Shown here piece after piece: positions 1-6,514 of a stretch of DNA of 39,180 nt (position 1 is the stretch's first letter; every line of letters starts with the position of its first letter). Under the pieces are notes generated by a model. That model worked only from the letters and a program-made list of their open reading frames with translations, was not told the DNA's origin and searched no databases. The translations under genes were made by a program, and so were the position numbers. The stretch comes from Desulfotomaculum sp. (lineage in GTDB: Bacteria > Bacillota > Desulfotomaculia > Desulfotomaculales > Desulfohalotomaculaceae): assembly GCA_017656165.1 (NCBI GenBank), contig JACDOL010000013.1, forward strand, positions 1 through 39,180. Reading direction: 5' to 3'.

Positions 1-74
1 GTCATCTCCTTTATTTGTAATTATTACCATTTACACAAAACTTTTTACATTCTCGCAAACTGGCTTTTTGCTCA

Positions 75-422
75 TTAATTATCCCCAATTGATTCAGGGT
101 CGTTTGTGCCGTGTATTCCATATACCCCTCCAATTCCTAACCATCTCAATCCCAGGGGATTGTTTGGGGAACCACCAGGTATTTTTAGTTTGCAATATAC
201 AGGTTTAATAACTTTATTAACGATTTTAAAAATACCTTCTGGAGTAAGCTCCGGAGATTTACCGGTGGCTACCGGAAAGACTTTGACCAGCTTTCCGTTT
301 TCAAACAGGGCCAGCTGGTTAGTGGCCTTGTTGATTAATATGTACTGGGAAGCATAAGTCTGCTTAGGAATAATAAATAAAAAAGAAAAAATTAATACAA
401 AGAATATAAATTTTAGTTTCAA
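75..422 (-). pseudogene. Truncated L,D-transpeptidase (YkuD family), catalytic cysteine lost
   Basis: The reading frame starts at a TTG (422-420) just downstream of a good ribosome-binding site (aggaggg). It encodes a signal peptide of about 25 residues (FIFFVLIFSFLFII, then YAS), followed by the start of a YkuD domain: a beta-strand region with ATGK and TPEG, and the conserved IHGTN segment. YkuD enzymes form 3-3 peptidoglycan cross-links or modify spore cortex or wall outside the membrane, using a Cys in a downstream SHGC(I/V)RM motif. Here the frame stops two codons after ESIG, before that motif. The minus-strand sequence past the stop still carries degraded matches (AGCCA..TTGCG.AGAATG near 45-65, then a VIIT-like stretch near 8-20). 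I therefore read it as a recently decayed gene rather than a naturally short protein. A sequencing error is possible, but a single indel would not restore the motif. Confidence 0.75.
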
Positions 423-495
423 TTAAGACCCTCCTGGAGCTTTTAAATTTTTTAGTTTTCAATTATCATAAAGTCACAAAGTAATTTATATTGTT

Positions 496-541
496 TAAAA
501 TAAAAAATAGAACTACCCTTATCAGTGGTAGTTCTTTATTG
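496..541 (-). terminator. Rho-independent terminator downstream of sigK
   Basis: Inverted repeat GAACTACC (510-517) / GGTAGTTC (527-534). On the minus strand it is followed by a T-rich run (CTATTTTTTATTTT). The flanking T-rich sequence on the plus strand could make it bidirectional. It separates sigK from the transpeptidase remnant. Confidence 0.7.
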
Positions 542-564
542 CTATATCTAGAATGCATAAGTTT

Positions 565-596
565 TGACGCAGCCAAGGTGTTTACCGGAGAAAATA
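565..596. repeat. Intergenic repeat family, copy A (left arm only)
   Basis: Contains GACGCAGCCAAGG.GTTTAC followed by CGGAGAAAA, matching the left arm of copies C and D further along the window. The right arm is absent. It lies between the sigK stop codon and its terminator. Confidence 0.65.
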
Positions 597-607
597 TTTC
601 AAAAAAA

Positions 608-1309
608 CTAATTAGCAGCTAATATTTGAGTTAGTCTTTTTAATCCCTTGGTCTCAATCCGGGATACATAGGACCGGGATATTCCCATCTCCCGGGCAAT
701 TTTTCTTTGACAGCGGGGTTCGTGACCGTTTAAACCATACCTTTGGATAATTACCTTTCTTTCTTTAGGTGGCAGCTTTGACACTGCTGCTTTAAGCCTT
801 TCCAGTTCATGGTTTGCTTCCACCTGCTCATAAACTATTTCATTATCTGTACCAAGACAATTCTCCCAGGTTAATTCATTGCCTTCCTTGTCACAACCAA
901 TAGGCTGTTCCAAGGAAACCAGGACACTATCTTTTTGTTTGCTTCTTAAATACATTAATATTTCATTGTGGATACAGCGGGAAGCGTATGTAGAAAACTT
1001 TGCTCGTTCAATATCAAAGGTGTTGATGGCCTTAATTAAACCAATGGTGCCTATAGATATTAAATCATCATATGATTCTTCTGTGGTGTCTTTATACTTT
1101 TTAGCTATATGAGCTGCCAGGCGAAGATTTCTTTCAACCAGTACGTTGAAAGCTTCTGTGTCACCAGCTTGATATTTCTTGAAATAATTTATAGTTTCTT
1201 CCGGGGCAAGCGGTTTCTTAAAACTGTTATTGACAACATATGAAATAAGCAGCGTTAAACCATTAATTAATGATAAACTTAGCAGCGCAGCACCCAACCC
1301 ACCTAACAT
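608..1309 (-). CDS. sigK: RNA polymerase sporulation sigma factor K (pro-sigma-K)
   Basis: Directs late mother-cell transcription (coat and cortex genes) during sporulation. The 233-residue protein starts at an ATG behind aggagggg. It begins with a hydrophobic pro-sequence of about 23 residues (MLGGLGAALLSLSLINGLTL...), followed by ISYVVNNSF, which closely resembles the known SigK processing site. Region 2 has NLRLAAHIAKKY and DLISIGTIGLIKAI. The C-terminal helix-turn-helix is KIAREMGISRSYVSRIE. The gene is full length, with no sign of the intervening element that splits sigK in some Bacillus and Clostridium species. In the family, the precursor is membrane-tethered and released by SpoIVFB; a SpoIVFB gene lies at 33575-34447. 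A SigK-type promoter lies directly upstream. Confidence 0.95.
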   Translation of the reverse strand: MLGGLGAALLSLSLINGLTLLISYVVNNSFKKPLAPEETINYFKKYQAGDTEAFNVLVERNLRLAAHIAKKYKDTTEESYDDLISIGTIGLIKAINTFDIERAKFSTYASRCIHNEILMYLRSKQKDSVLVSLEQPIGCDKEGNELTWENCLGTDNEIVYEQVEANHELERLKAAVSKLPPKERKVIIQRYGLNGHEPRCQRKIAREMGISRSYVSRIETKGLKRLTQILAAN

Positions 1310-1343
1310 TGAACCCCTCCTTATTCAATAATATGAGGTGCTT

Positions 1344-1371
1344 TATTCTATGAGGTTGATTAATAAAAAGT
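1344..1371 (-). promoter_or_regulatory. Mother-cell (SigK/SigE-type) promoter of sigK
   Basis: Read on the minus strand: AC (1371-1370), 17 bases, then CATAGAATA (1352-1344). This matches the SigK pattern AC-N16/17-CATANNNTA; CATAGAAT also fits a SigE -10. It ends 34 bases before the sigK start codon. It suggests SigE-initiated and self-sustained sigK transcription, as known in Bacillus. The motif match is seen directly; the regulation is inferred. Confidence 0.6.
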
Positions 1372-1470
1372 GTCAAATTATAGGGGGATTTTTTATGGAA
1401 AATTATTCAAGATATGAAACGTTATAAGTATATCCAGCGTCTAAATAATAAAAGTGTGTGGGGTGATTAT

Positions 1471-1683
1471 ATGTTTAACCCACTATACAGGAGAATTTAC
1501 TTAAACGATAAAATTGCAAATAAGCTGGAAGACAGGATTATCTACAACCATGTTTTTATCCTGCCCGATGGACGTGAAATACTGGTTGATACTTACAACC
1601 CCAGGCAGGGGGGCTGGGGGCTAATAAAATATCCCCTTAGGAAAATAAGGTTTAAAAATATTTCCGAACTGCTTAAATACTAA
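1471..1683 (+). CDS. Small conserved-looking protein of unknown function
   Basis: I do not recognise this 70-residue basic protein (start MFNPLYRRIYLND, end ISELLKY). The ATG at 1471 is preferred because ggggtga sits seven to eight bases upstream. A longer in-frame start at 1414 has no ribosome-binding site. No signal peptide or membrane segment is visible. The middle (VFILPDGREILVDTYNP) looks like a small beta-rich fold. A 10-codon open frame with its own strong site (aggggg, ATG at 1395, stop ending at 1427) precedes it. The gene is divergent from sigK and 90 bases upstream of the HIT gene. The coding call rests on the start signal and intact frame only. Confidence 0.55.
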   Translation: MFNPLYRRIYLNDKIANKLEDRIIYNHVFILPDGREILVDTYNPRQGGWGLIKYPLRKIRFKNISELLKY

Positions 1684-1773
1684 AAGTAATAAAATGAAAT
1701 TATTGCAGGAAAATTAACTGTAACATAGAAAGTTACTTAAAGTACAAAATCTGAAAAACAGGGGGAAAGCGCA

Positions 1774-2271
1774 GTGGAACGCATTTGGGCACCTTGGCGT
1801 ACGGTATATATTGGCAAAGATCGTGGTTCGGAGTGCATTTTTTGTGAAAAATTAAACTCAACTGCCGATGAGGAAAATTATGTTTTATTAAGAGGGGAAA
1901 AAACATTTGTAATATTAAACCTCTATCCTTATAATAACGGTCACCTTTTGGTAGCTCCTAAAAGGCATGTAGGGGATATAACAGAACTTGATAATGAAGA
2001 ATCATTGGAACTTTTTCAAATGACACAAAAAATGGTGGCAGTGCTCCGCAAAGCTTTCAATCCAGATGGGTTTAATGCAGGTGTCAACCTGGGCAAAATT
2101 GCCGGAGCGGGGATACCAGGACACTTTCATATTCACATTGTACCCAGGTGGGGTGGAGACACTAACTTTATGCCCGTTATCGGGGATGTAAGAGTTATAT
2201 CTGAAGGTTTGGATCTTACATATAAGAAATTAAAAGCTGCCCTAGAGGAATATGAAAACCAGGAGGAATAG
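1774..2271 (+). CDS. HIT-family nucleotide hydrolase/phosphorylase
   Basis: A 165-residue histidine-triad protein of the Ap4A phosphorylase-like type (COG0537). Members act on dinucleoside polyphosphates or related nucleotides in the cytoplasm; the exact substrate cannot be read from sequence. The triad is H117-F-H119-I-H121 (GHFHIHIVPRW), with His119 expected to be the nucleophile by family analogy. A zinc-site pair C21/C24 (CIFC) and His65 (KRHVGD) are present. The start is GTG at 1774, behind aggggg a few bases upstream. A terminator overlaps its stop codon, so it is probably transcribed alone or with the small upstream gene. Confidence 0.9.
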   Translation: MERIWAPWRTVYIGKDRGSECIFCEKLNSTADEENYVLLRGEKTFVILNLYPYNNGHLLVAPKRHVGDITELDNEESLELFQMTQKMVAVLRKAFNPDGFNAGVNLGKIAGAGIPGHFHIHIVPRWGGDTNFMPVIGDVRVISEGLDLTYKKLKAALEEYENQEE

Positions 2272-2292
2272 TATATTCTTCCTGGTTTTTTA
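2256..2292 (+). terminator. Rho-independent terminator of the HIT gene
   Basis: AACCAGGAGGAA ... TTCTTCCTGGTT followed by a T run. The 5' arm overlaps the last codons and the stop codon of the HIT gene. Confidence 0.8.
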
Positions 2293-2358
2293 ACCCGGCA
2301 CTGTTTTACATTATAAATTGCCAAAGTTTTATGCAGGTGATTTTTTTTATAAAAACCC

Positions 2359-2387
2359 TTGACATCTAAATTGTAGTTTGCTAACAT
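2359..2387 (+). promoter_or_regulatory. SigA-type promoter of the tRNA cluster
   Basis: A perfect -35 TTGACA (2359-2364), a 17-base spacer, and TAACAT (2382-2387) as a 4/6 -10. It lies 40 bases upstream of tRNA-His. Confidence 0.6.
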
Positions 2388-2426
2388 TATTATTGCGTTT
2401 GGGAGCGGCGCTTGCCGATGTGATGT

Positions 2427-2504
2427 GGTGGGTATAGCTCAGCTGGTTAGAGCGCCAGATTGTGGCTCTGGAGGTCATGGGTTCGAATCCCATTATCCAC
2501 CCCA
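2427..2504 (+). tRNA. tRNA-His (anticodon GTG)
   Basis: Full cloverleaf. Acceptor GTGGGTA pairs with TATCCAC (one G-U), with a G at -1 (2427) opposite C73 as expected for histidine. The anticodon stem-loop is CCAGA-TTGTGGC-TCTGG. The T loop is GGTTCGAATCC. CCA is encoded. First of four tRNA genes. Confidence 0.96.
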
Positions 2505-2523
2505 TATAAAATTTAACATTCGC

Positions 2524-2598
2524 TGGGGTGTCGCCAAGCGGTAAGGCAGCGGTCTTTGGAACCGCCATGCGTAGGTTCGAATCCTACCACCCCAGCCA
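2524..2598 (+). tRNA. tRNA-Gln (anticodon TTG)
   Basis: Acceptor TGGGGTG/CACCCCA, anticodon loop CTTTGGA with TTG, T arm GTAGGTTCGAATCCTAC, and encoded GCCA end. Confidence 0.96.
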
Positions 2599-2607
2599 TC
2601 TTAAAGT

Positions 2608-2683
2608 GAGCCATTAGCTCAGTTGGTAGAGCACCTGACTTTTAATCAGGGTGTCCCAGGTTCGAGTCCTGGATGGCTCACCA
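2608..2683 (+). tRNA. tRNA-Lys (anticodon TTT)
   Basis: Acceptor GAGCCAT/ATGGCTC, anticodon stem CCTGA/TCAGG around loop CTTTTAA, T arm CCAGGTTCGAGTCCTGG, discriminator A and encoded CCA. Confidence 0.96.
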
Positions 2684-2695
2684 TTATTATTTTAT

Positions 2696-2779
2696 GCGGA
2701 CGTGGCGGAACTGGCAGACGCGCTGGACTTAGGATCCAGTGGGTTTCCCGTGTGGGTTCGACTCCCACCGTCCGCACCA
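2696..2779 (+). tRNA. tRNA-Leu (anticodon TAG)
   Basis: Acceptor GCGGACG/CGTCCGC, anticodon loop CTTAGGA with TAG. It has a longer variable arm (class II), as expected for leucine, and an encoded ACCA end. Confidence 0.96.
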
Positions 2780-2796
2780 ATAAAAGGTACTTTTAA

Positions 2797-2825
2797 TTGA
2801 CAATGCTTTTTATTTATTGCATACT
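2797..2825 (+). promoter_or_regulatory. Strong-looking promoter after the tRNA cluster
   Basis: TTGACA (2797-2802), a 17-base spacer, then CATACT (2820-2825). It points into a short non-coding region that ends in a terminator about 20-50 bases further on, and not directly into a gene. Confidence 0.5.
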
Positions 2826-2848
2826 AAAAGTAAGCTAGCTTTAAAACT

Positions 2849-2883
2849 ACCAGGGTTTTACACCCTGGTCTTTTGTATTTTTA
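2849..2883 (+). terminator. Rho-independent terminator after the tRNA cluster
   Basis: ACCAGGG (2849-2855) / CCCTGGT (2863-2869) with a TTTTACA-type loop, followed by a T-rich tract. It would end both the tRNA transcript and any RNA from the promoter at 2797-2825. Confidence 0.8.
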
Positions 2884-2922
2884 ATATTTTAATGTAAATG
2901 TACACATGTATTATTGAGATCA

Positions 2923-2989
2923 AAAGCCAAAAAGAGAAGGAAATGAGTGTCGGGTGTAGAAACTACAATGTTAGGTTTGGCTTTTTTTT
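2923..2989 (+). terminator. Second terminator-like hairpin upstream of tig
   Basis: AAAGCCAAA (2923-2931) pairs with TTTGGCTTT (2976-2984), continuing into an eight-T run. The 44-base loop contains a second small hairpin, TGTAG-AAA-CTACA (2955-2967). No gene lies between this and the previous terminator, so it may end a small RNA or form a leader upstream of tig. Confidence 0.5.
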
Positions 2990-3059
2990 GGTTAAAATAA
3001 TTATAATCATGGTAAAATTATCTAGTATTAATACATAATTAAGGGGGAGCTAAGAAGTA

Positions 3060-4400
3060 ATGAAAGCAACAGCAGAAAAATTAGAAAAAAATGAAGTACG
3101 CCTGGAGATAGAAGTAGAAGCAGAAAAATTTACTCAAGCTGTTAACAGGGCAGCTAAAAAACTTTCCAACAGGGTTAATATTCCAGGATTTCGCAAAGGG
3201 AAAGCACCAAAGATATTAGTTGAGCGGTATGTTGGAAAGGATGTTTTGTACCAGGAAGCAATTGAGGATATTTTTCCCAGTGCGTACAGGCAGGCTGTAG
3301 ATGAAACAAATATCTCACCCATAAGTCAACCGGAAGTTGAAAACATTGACGCAGAGGAAGGCAAGCCCTTGGTATTTAAGCTTAAAGTTGGTGTAAAACC
3401 GGAAGTAAAGCTTGGAAAGTATAAAGGCTTTGATATAAAGAAACAGCCTGTTGAGGTTACCGAAGAGGATGTACAAAAAGAATTAGAAGCAATGCAGAAT
3501 CATCATGCCAAACTGGTTACCGTTGAGGATGGAGAAATTGAAAACGGTGACACTGCTGTAATAGATTTTACCGGCTATGTTGATGGTGAAGAGTTTGAGG
3601 GAGGAAAGGCTGAGAATTACTCCCTGGTTGTTGGGTCAGGTACATTTATTCCTGGATTTGAAGAACAGCTTGTGGGAATGAAGCCCGGAGAAGAAAAAGA
3701 TGTTAATGTAACTTTTCCTGAAGACTACCACGTGGAAAACTTAGCTGGGAAAGAAGCTGTTTTTAAGGTTAAGCTTAACAGCATTAAGCGCAAAGAATTA
3801 GCCCCGCTGGATGACGAGTTTGCTAAGGATGTCAGTGAATTTGATACCCTTGAGGAATTAAAGGCTGATTTAATGAATAAGTTAAAGGAAGGAAAAGAGC
3901 GTATGGCCGAACAGGCCGTTAACCGTGAAGTGGTGGATAAAGCTGTTGAAAATGCTGAAGTGGAAGTTCCCAAGGCCATGGTTGATAAGCGCCTGGATGA
4001 AATGATACAAAATATGGAGAGCAGGCTGCGTACCCAGGGACTGAGCCTGGAGCAGTATCTCCAGTATACTAATTCCAGCGTAGAAGAGCTGCGTGAGAAG
4101 ATGAGAGATGATGCAGAAATAGAAGTGCGCCGTGAGCTTGTCCTGGAACAAATTGCTAAAGAGGAAGGTCTTACTGTTAGTGAAGAAGAAGTAGATGCTG
4201 AGATTGAAATGGTTGCACCACAGTTCAATCAGGACCCCAAACAGTTTAAATTCACCCTGGAGTCAATGGGGAACTTGGATGTAATTAAAGAGGATATTTT
4301 AAGACGTAAAGTTATTAAACACCTTGTCGATGAGGCAAACATTATAGAAGCAGATAATAAGGAGAATAATAGCAGCACAAATGAGGAAGTATCAGAATAA
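3060..4400 (+). CDS. tig: Trigger factor, ribosome-associated chaperone
   Basis: Binds near the ribosome exit tunnel and shelters nascent chains; it also has a peptidyl-prolyl isomerase fold. At 446 residues it has the usual length. The N-terminal ribosome-binding domain has the signature GFRKGKAP (residues about 43-50). The FKBP-like domain spans about 160-245 (GDTAVIDFTGYVDGEEFEGG, then VGSGTFIPGFEEQL). The helical C-terminal arms follow. The acidic, Asn/Ser-rich tail (ADNKENNSSTNEEVSE) is typical. It is the first gene of the tig-clpP-clpX block, with 31 bases to clpP. Confidence 0.97.
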   Translation: MKATAEKLEKNEVRLEIEVEAEKFTQAVNRAAKKLSNRVNIPGFRKGKAPKILVERYVGKDVLYQEAIEDIFPSAYRQAVDETNISPISQPEVENIDAEEGKPLVFKLKVGVKPEVKLGKYKGFDIKKQPVEVTEEDVQKELEAMQNHHAKLVTVEDGEIENGDTAVIDFTGYVDGEEFEGGKAENYSLVVGSGTFIPGFEEQLVGMKPGEEKDVNVTFPEDYHVENLAGKEAVFKVKLNSIKRKELAPLDDEFAKDVSEFDTLEELKADLMNKLKEGKERMAEQAVNREVVDKAVENAEVEVPKAMVDKRLDEMIQNMESRLRTQGLSLEQYLQYTNSSVEELREKMRDDAEIEVRRELVLEQIAKEEGLTVSEEEVDAEIEMVAPQFNQDPKQFKFTLESMGNLDVIKEDILRRKVIKHLVDEANIIEADNKENNSSTNEEVSE

Positions 4401-4431
4401 GATCTTATTATAATCTAGGGAGGCGAGTTAC

Positions 4432-5022
4432 TTGTCCCATTTAGTACCAATTGTAGTAGAACAAACTAACCGTGGGGAGCGTTCTTACGATATATATTCA
4501 CGGTTATTAAAAGACCGGATTATATTTATTGGTGGGCAGATAGATGACCATGTTGCCAATTTGATTATTGCCCAGATGCTGTTTTTAGAAGCTGAAGATC
4601 CAGAAAAAGATATACACCTGTATATTAATTCTCCCGGTGGGGTAGTTACTGCCGGAATGGCTATTTATGACACAATGCAGTATATTAAACCTGATGTATC
4701 GACCATATGCCTTGGTCAAGCGGCCAGTATGGGATCATTCCTCCTGGCTGCCGGTGCGCCAGGAAAACGCTATGCGCTGCCATATTCCAGAATAATGATT
4801 CACCAGCCTATGGGCGGCGTTCAAGGTCAGGCAACAGATATAGATATTCATGCTAAGGAGATTCTGCGCATGAAGGAAATACTAAATAACCTGCTGGCAC
4901 AGCACACCGGGCAGCCTATTGAGGTTATTGCCAAGGACACCGAGCGTGATTTCTTTATGTCTGCTGATGAAGCAAAGGACTATGGAATCATTGACGAGGT
5001 GATCAAGGCGCGGGATAAATAA
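4432..5022 (+). CDS. clpP: ATP-dependent Clp protease, proteolytic subunit
   Basis: Serine peptidase forming the tetradecameric barrel that degrades substrates fed by ClpX. The 196-residue protein has the catalytic triad Ser99 (GQAASMGSF), His124 (RIMIHQP) and Asp173 (TERDFFM). The start is TTG at 4432, with ggaggcg upstream; starting there gives the conserved N-terminus [12 protein letters not shown]. The clpX start follows 15 bases after its stop, so the two are almost certainly co-transcribed. Confidence 0.97.
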   Translation: MSHLVPIVVEQTNRGERSYDIYSRLLKDRIIFIGGQIDDHVANLIIAQMLFLEAEDPEKDIHLYINSPGGVVTAGMAIYDTMQYIKPDVSTICLGQAASMGSFLLAAGAPGKRYALPYSRIMIHQPMGGVQGQATDIDIHAKEILRMKEILNNLLAQHTGQPIEVIAKDTERDFFMSADEAKDYGIIDEVIKARDK

Positions 5023-5037
5023 AAGAGAGGTGGAAAG

Positions 5038-6285
5038 ATGTTTAGTGATAAAGGTCAATTAAAATGTTCTTTCTGCGGGAAACTGCAGGATCAAGTTAAA
5101 AAGCTAGTGGCAGGGCCGGGAGTATATATTTGTGACGAGTGTATTGAATTGTGTAATGAAATCATTGAAGAAGAGTTAAATGAAGATCTGGGCTTGGATA
5201 TTGGAGAAATTCCAAAGCCAAAAGAAATAAAAGATATATTGGATCAGTACGTTATCGGTCAAGAAGAGGCCAAGAAGTCTCTGGCGGTGGCCGTTTACAA
5301 CCACTATAAACGTATTAACCTGGGTAATAAAATAGATGATGTTGAACTTCAGAAGAGCAATATTGTTATGCTGGGGCCAACTGGTAGTGGTAAAACATTA
5401 CTGGCCCAAACATTGGCCCGGTTGTTAAACGTGCCCTTTGCCATAGCTGACGCAACCTCTCTTACTGAGGCAGGTTACGTGGGTGAGGATGTTGAGAATA
5501 TCCTGCTGAAACTTATTCAAGCGGCAGACTATGATGTTGAAAAGGCCGAAAAGGGCATTGTATACATTGATGAAATAGATAAAATTGCTCGTAAGTCTGA
5601 AAACCCTTCTATTACCAGGGATGTGTCCGGAGAAGGTGTTCAGCAGGCCTTATTGAAAATTCTGGAGGGTACGGTGGCCAGCGTACCACCACAGGGCGGG
5701 CGCAAGCATCCCCACCAGGAGTTTATACAGCTGGATACCACAAACATACTGTTTATATGTGGTGGGGCATTTGATGGGGTAGAAAAGATTATACAAAACC
5801 GAATTGGGAAGAAAACCCTGGGGTTTGGTGCAGAGATAAAAACTAAGAAGGAAAAGAAAATTGGTGAAATATTAAAGCATGTACTGCCCGAAGACCTGAT
5901 TAAGTTTGGTTTGATTCCTGAGTTTGTTGGCCGCCTACCGGTTATTGTAACCCTGGATGCCCTGGATGAAAAAGCATTAATTCAAATTCTCACAGAACCT
6001 AAGAACGCTCTTACCAAACAGTACCAGAAGCTGTTTGAGTTGGACGGTGTAACCCTGGAATACCAGGAAGATGCGTTAAGGGCTATAGCGAAAAAAGCCC
6101 TAGCACGAAATACAGGTGCCCGCGGGTTGAGGGCCATTATTGAAGATGTTATGCTGGACATTATGTATGACCTTCCTTCCAGGAAAGATATTGCCAAGTG
6201 CGTTATAACTAAAGAATGTATTGAGAAAAAAGAACCACCAATTATTGTCACTACCGATAGAAAGAAAAAAGAAGAATCTGCTTAG
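5038..6285 (+). CDS. clpX: ATP-dependent Clp protease, ATP-binding subunit ClpX
   Basis: Hexameric AAA+ unfoldase that recognises substrates and threads them into ClpP. The N-terminal zinc-binding domain has CSFC and CDEC cysteine pairs (residues 10-35). Walker A is GPTGSGKT (113-120), the pore loop GYVG, Walker [10 protein letters not shown], and the RKH loop GRKHPH. The ClpP-docking loop reads LGF (KKTLGFGAE), a variant of the usual IGF. The 415-residue length is normal. A terminator follows directly. Confidence 0.97.
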   Translation: MFSDKGQLKCSFCGKLQDQVKKLVAGPGVYICDECIELCNEIIEEELNEDLGLDIGEIPKPKEIKDILDQYVIGQEEAKKSLAVAVYNHYKRINLGNKIDDVELQKSNIVMLGPTGSGKTLLAQTLARLLNVPFAIADATSLTEAGYVGEDVENILLKLIQAADYDVEKAEKGIVYIDEIDKIARKSENPSITRDVSGEGVQQALLKILEGTVASVPPQGGRKHPHQEFIQLDTTNILFICGGAFDGVEKIIQNRIGKKTLGFGAEIKTKKEKKIGEILKHVLPEDLIKFGLIPEFVGRLPVIVTLDALDEKALIQILTEPKNALTKQYQKLFELDGVTLEYQEDALRAIAKKALARNTGARGLRAIIEDVMLDIMYDLPSRKDIAKCVITKECIEKKEPPIIVTTDRKKKEESA

Positions 6286-6287
6286 TA

Positions 6288-6315
6288 AAAAGACCGCAAA
6301 GGCGGTCTTTTTTTT
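6288..6315 (+). terminator. Rho-independent terminator after clpX
   Basis: AAAGACCGC-AAAG-GCGGTCTTT followed by a run of Ts, starting three bases after the clpX stop codon. Confidence 0.9.
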
Positions 6316-6318
6316 AGG

Positions 6319-6407
6319 TTTTTACCGGGGGAAAACCATAGCGAATAAATTCATATAACGACGCAAACGAGGAAAAGTGCCGAGTATGTTTGAGGAGTGC
6401 AGCCTGG
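6319..6407. repeat. Intergenic repeat family, copy B (diverged)
   Basis: TTTTTACCGGGGGAAAA, TAGCGAATAAATTCAT, then GAGGAAAAGTGCCGAGT and GAGGAGTGCAGCCTGG. The order of blocks matches copies D and E (ACCGGAG, TAGCGGGCAAATTC, GAGGAAAAGCGTCGAGT). The outer stem arms are worn away. It occupies the clpX-lonB gap. Confidence 0.5.
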
Positions 6408-6514
6408 CTCTCTCTCCACTTCCTGAATTTTTCCTGTTTATGGATAATTTTATTTAATAACAGTAATACTACTAATTAAGTATTTATAGTTATTAAGGGA
6501 GGGCTTATGGCTGT

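Noticed and set aside
1356-1383. SigA promoter TTGATT-N16-TTATAG on the plus strand
   Set aside because: It would start transcription within a few bases of the first ATG. The same bases fit the minus-strand sigK promoter better, so I do not list it as a feature.
3725-4228. Minus-strand frame of 167 codons opposite tig
   Set aside because: Ser-rich antisense shadow of the trigger factor helical domain; no ribosome site.
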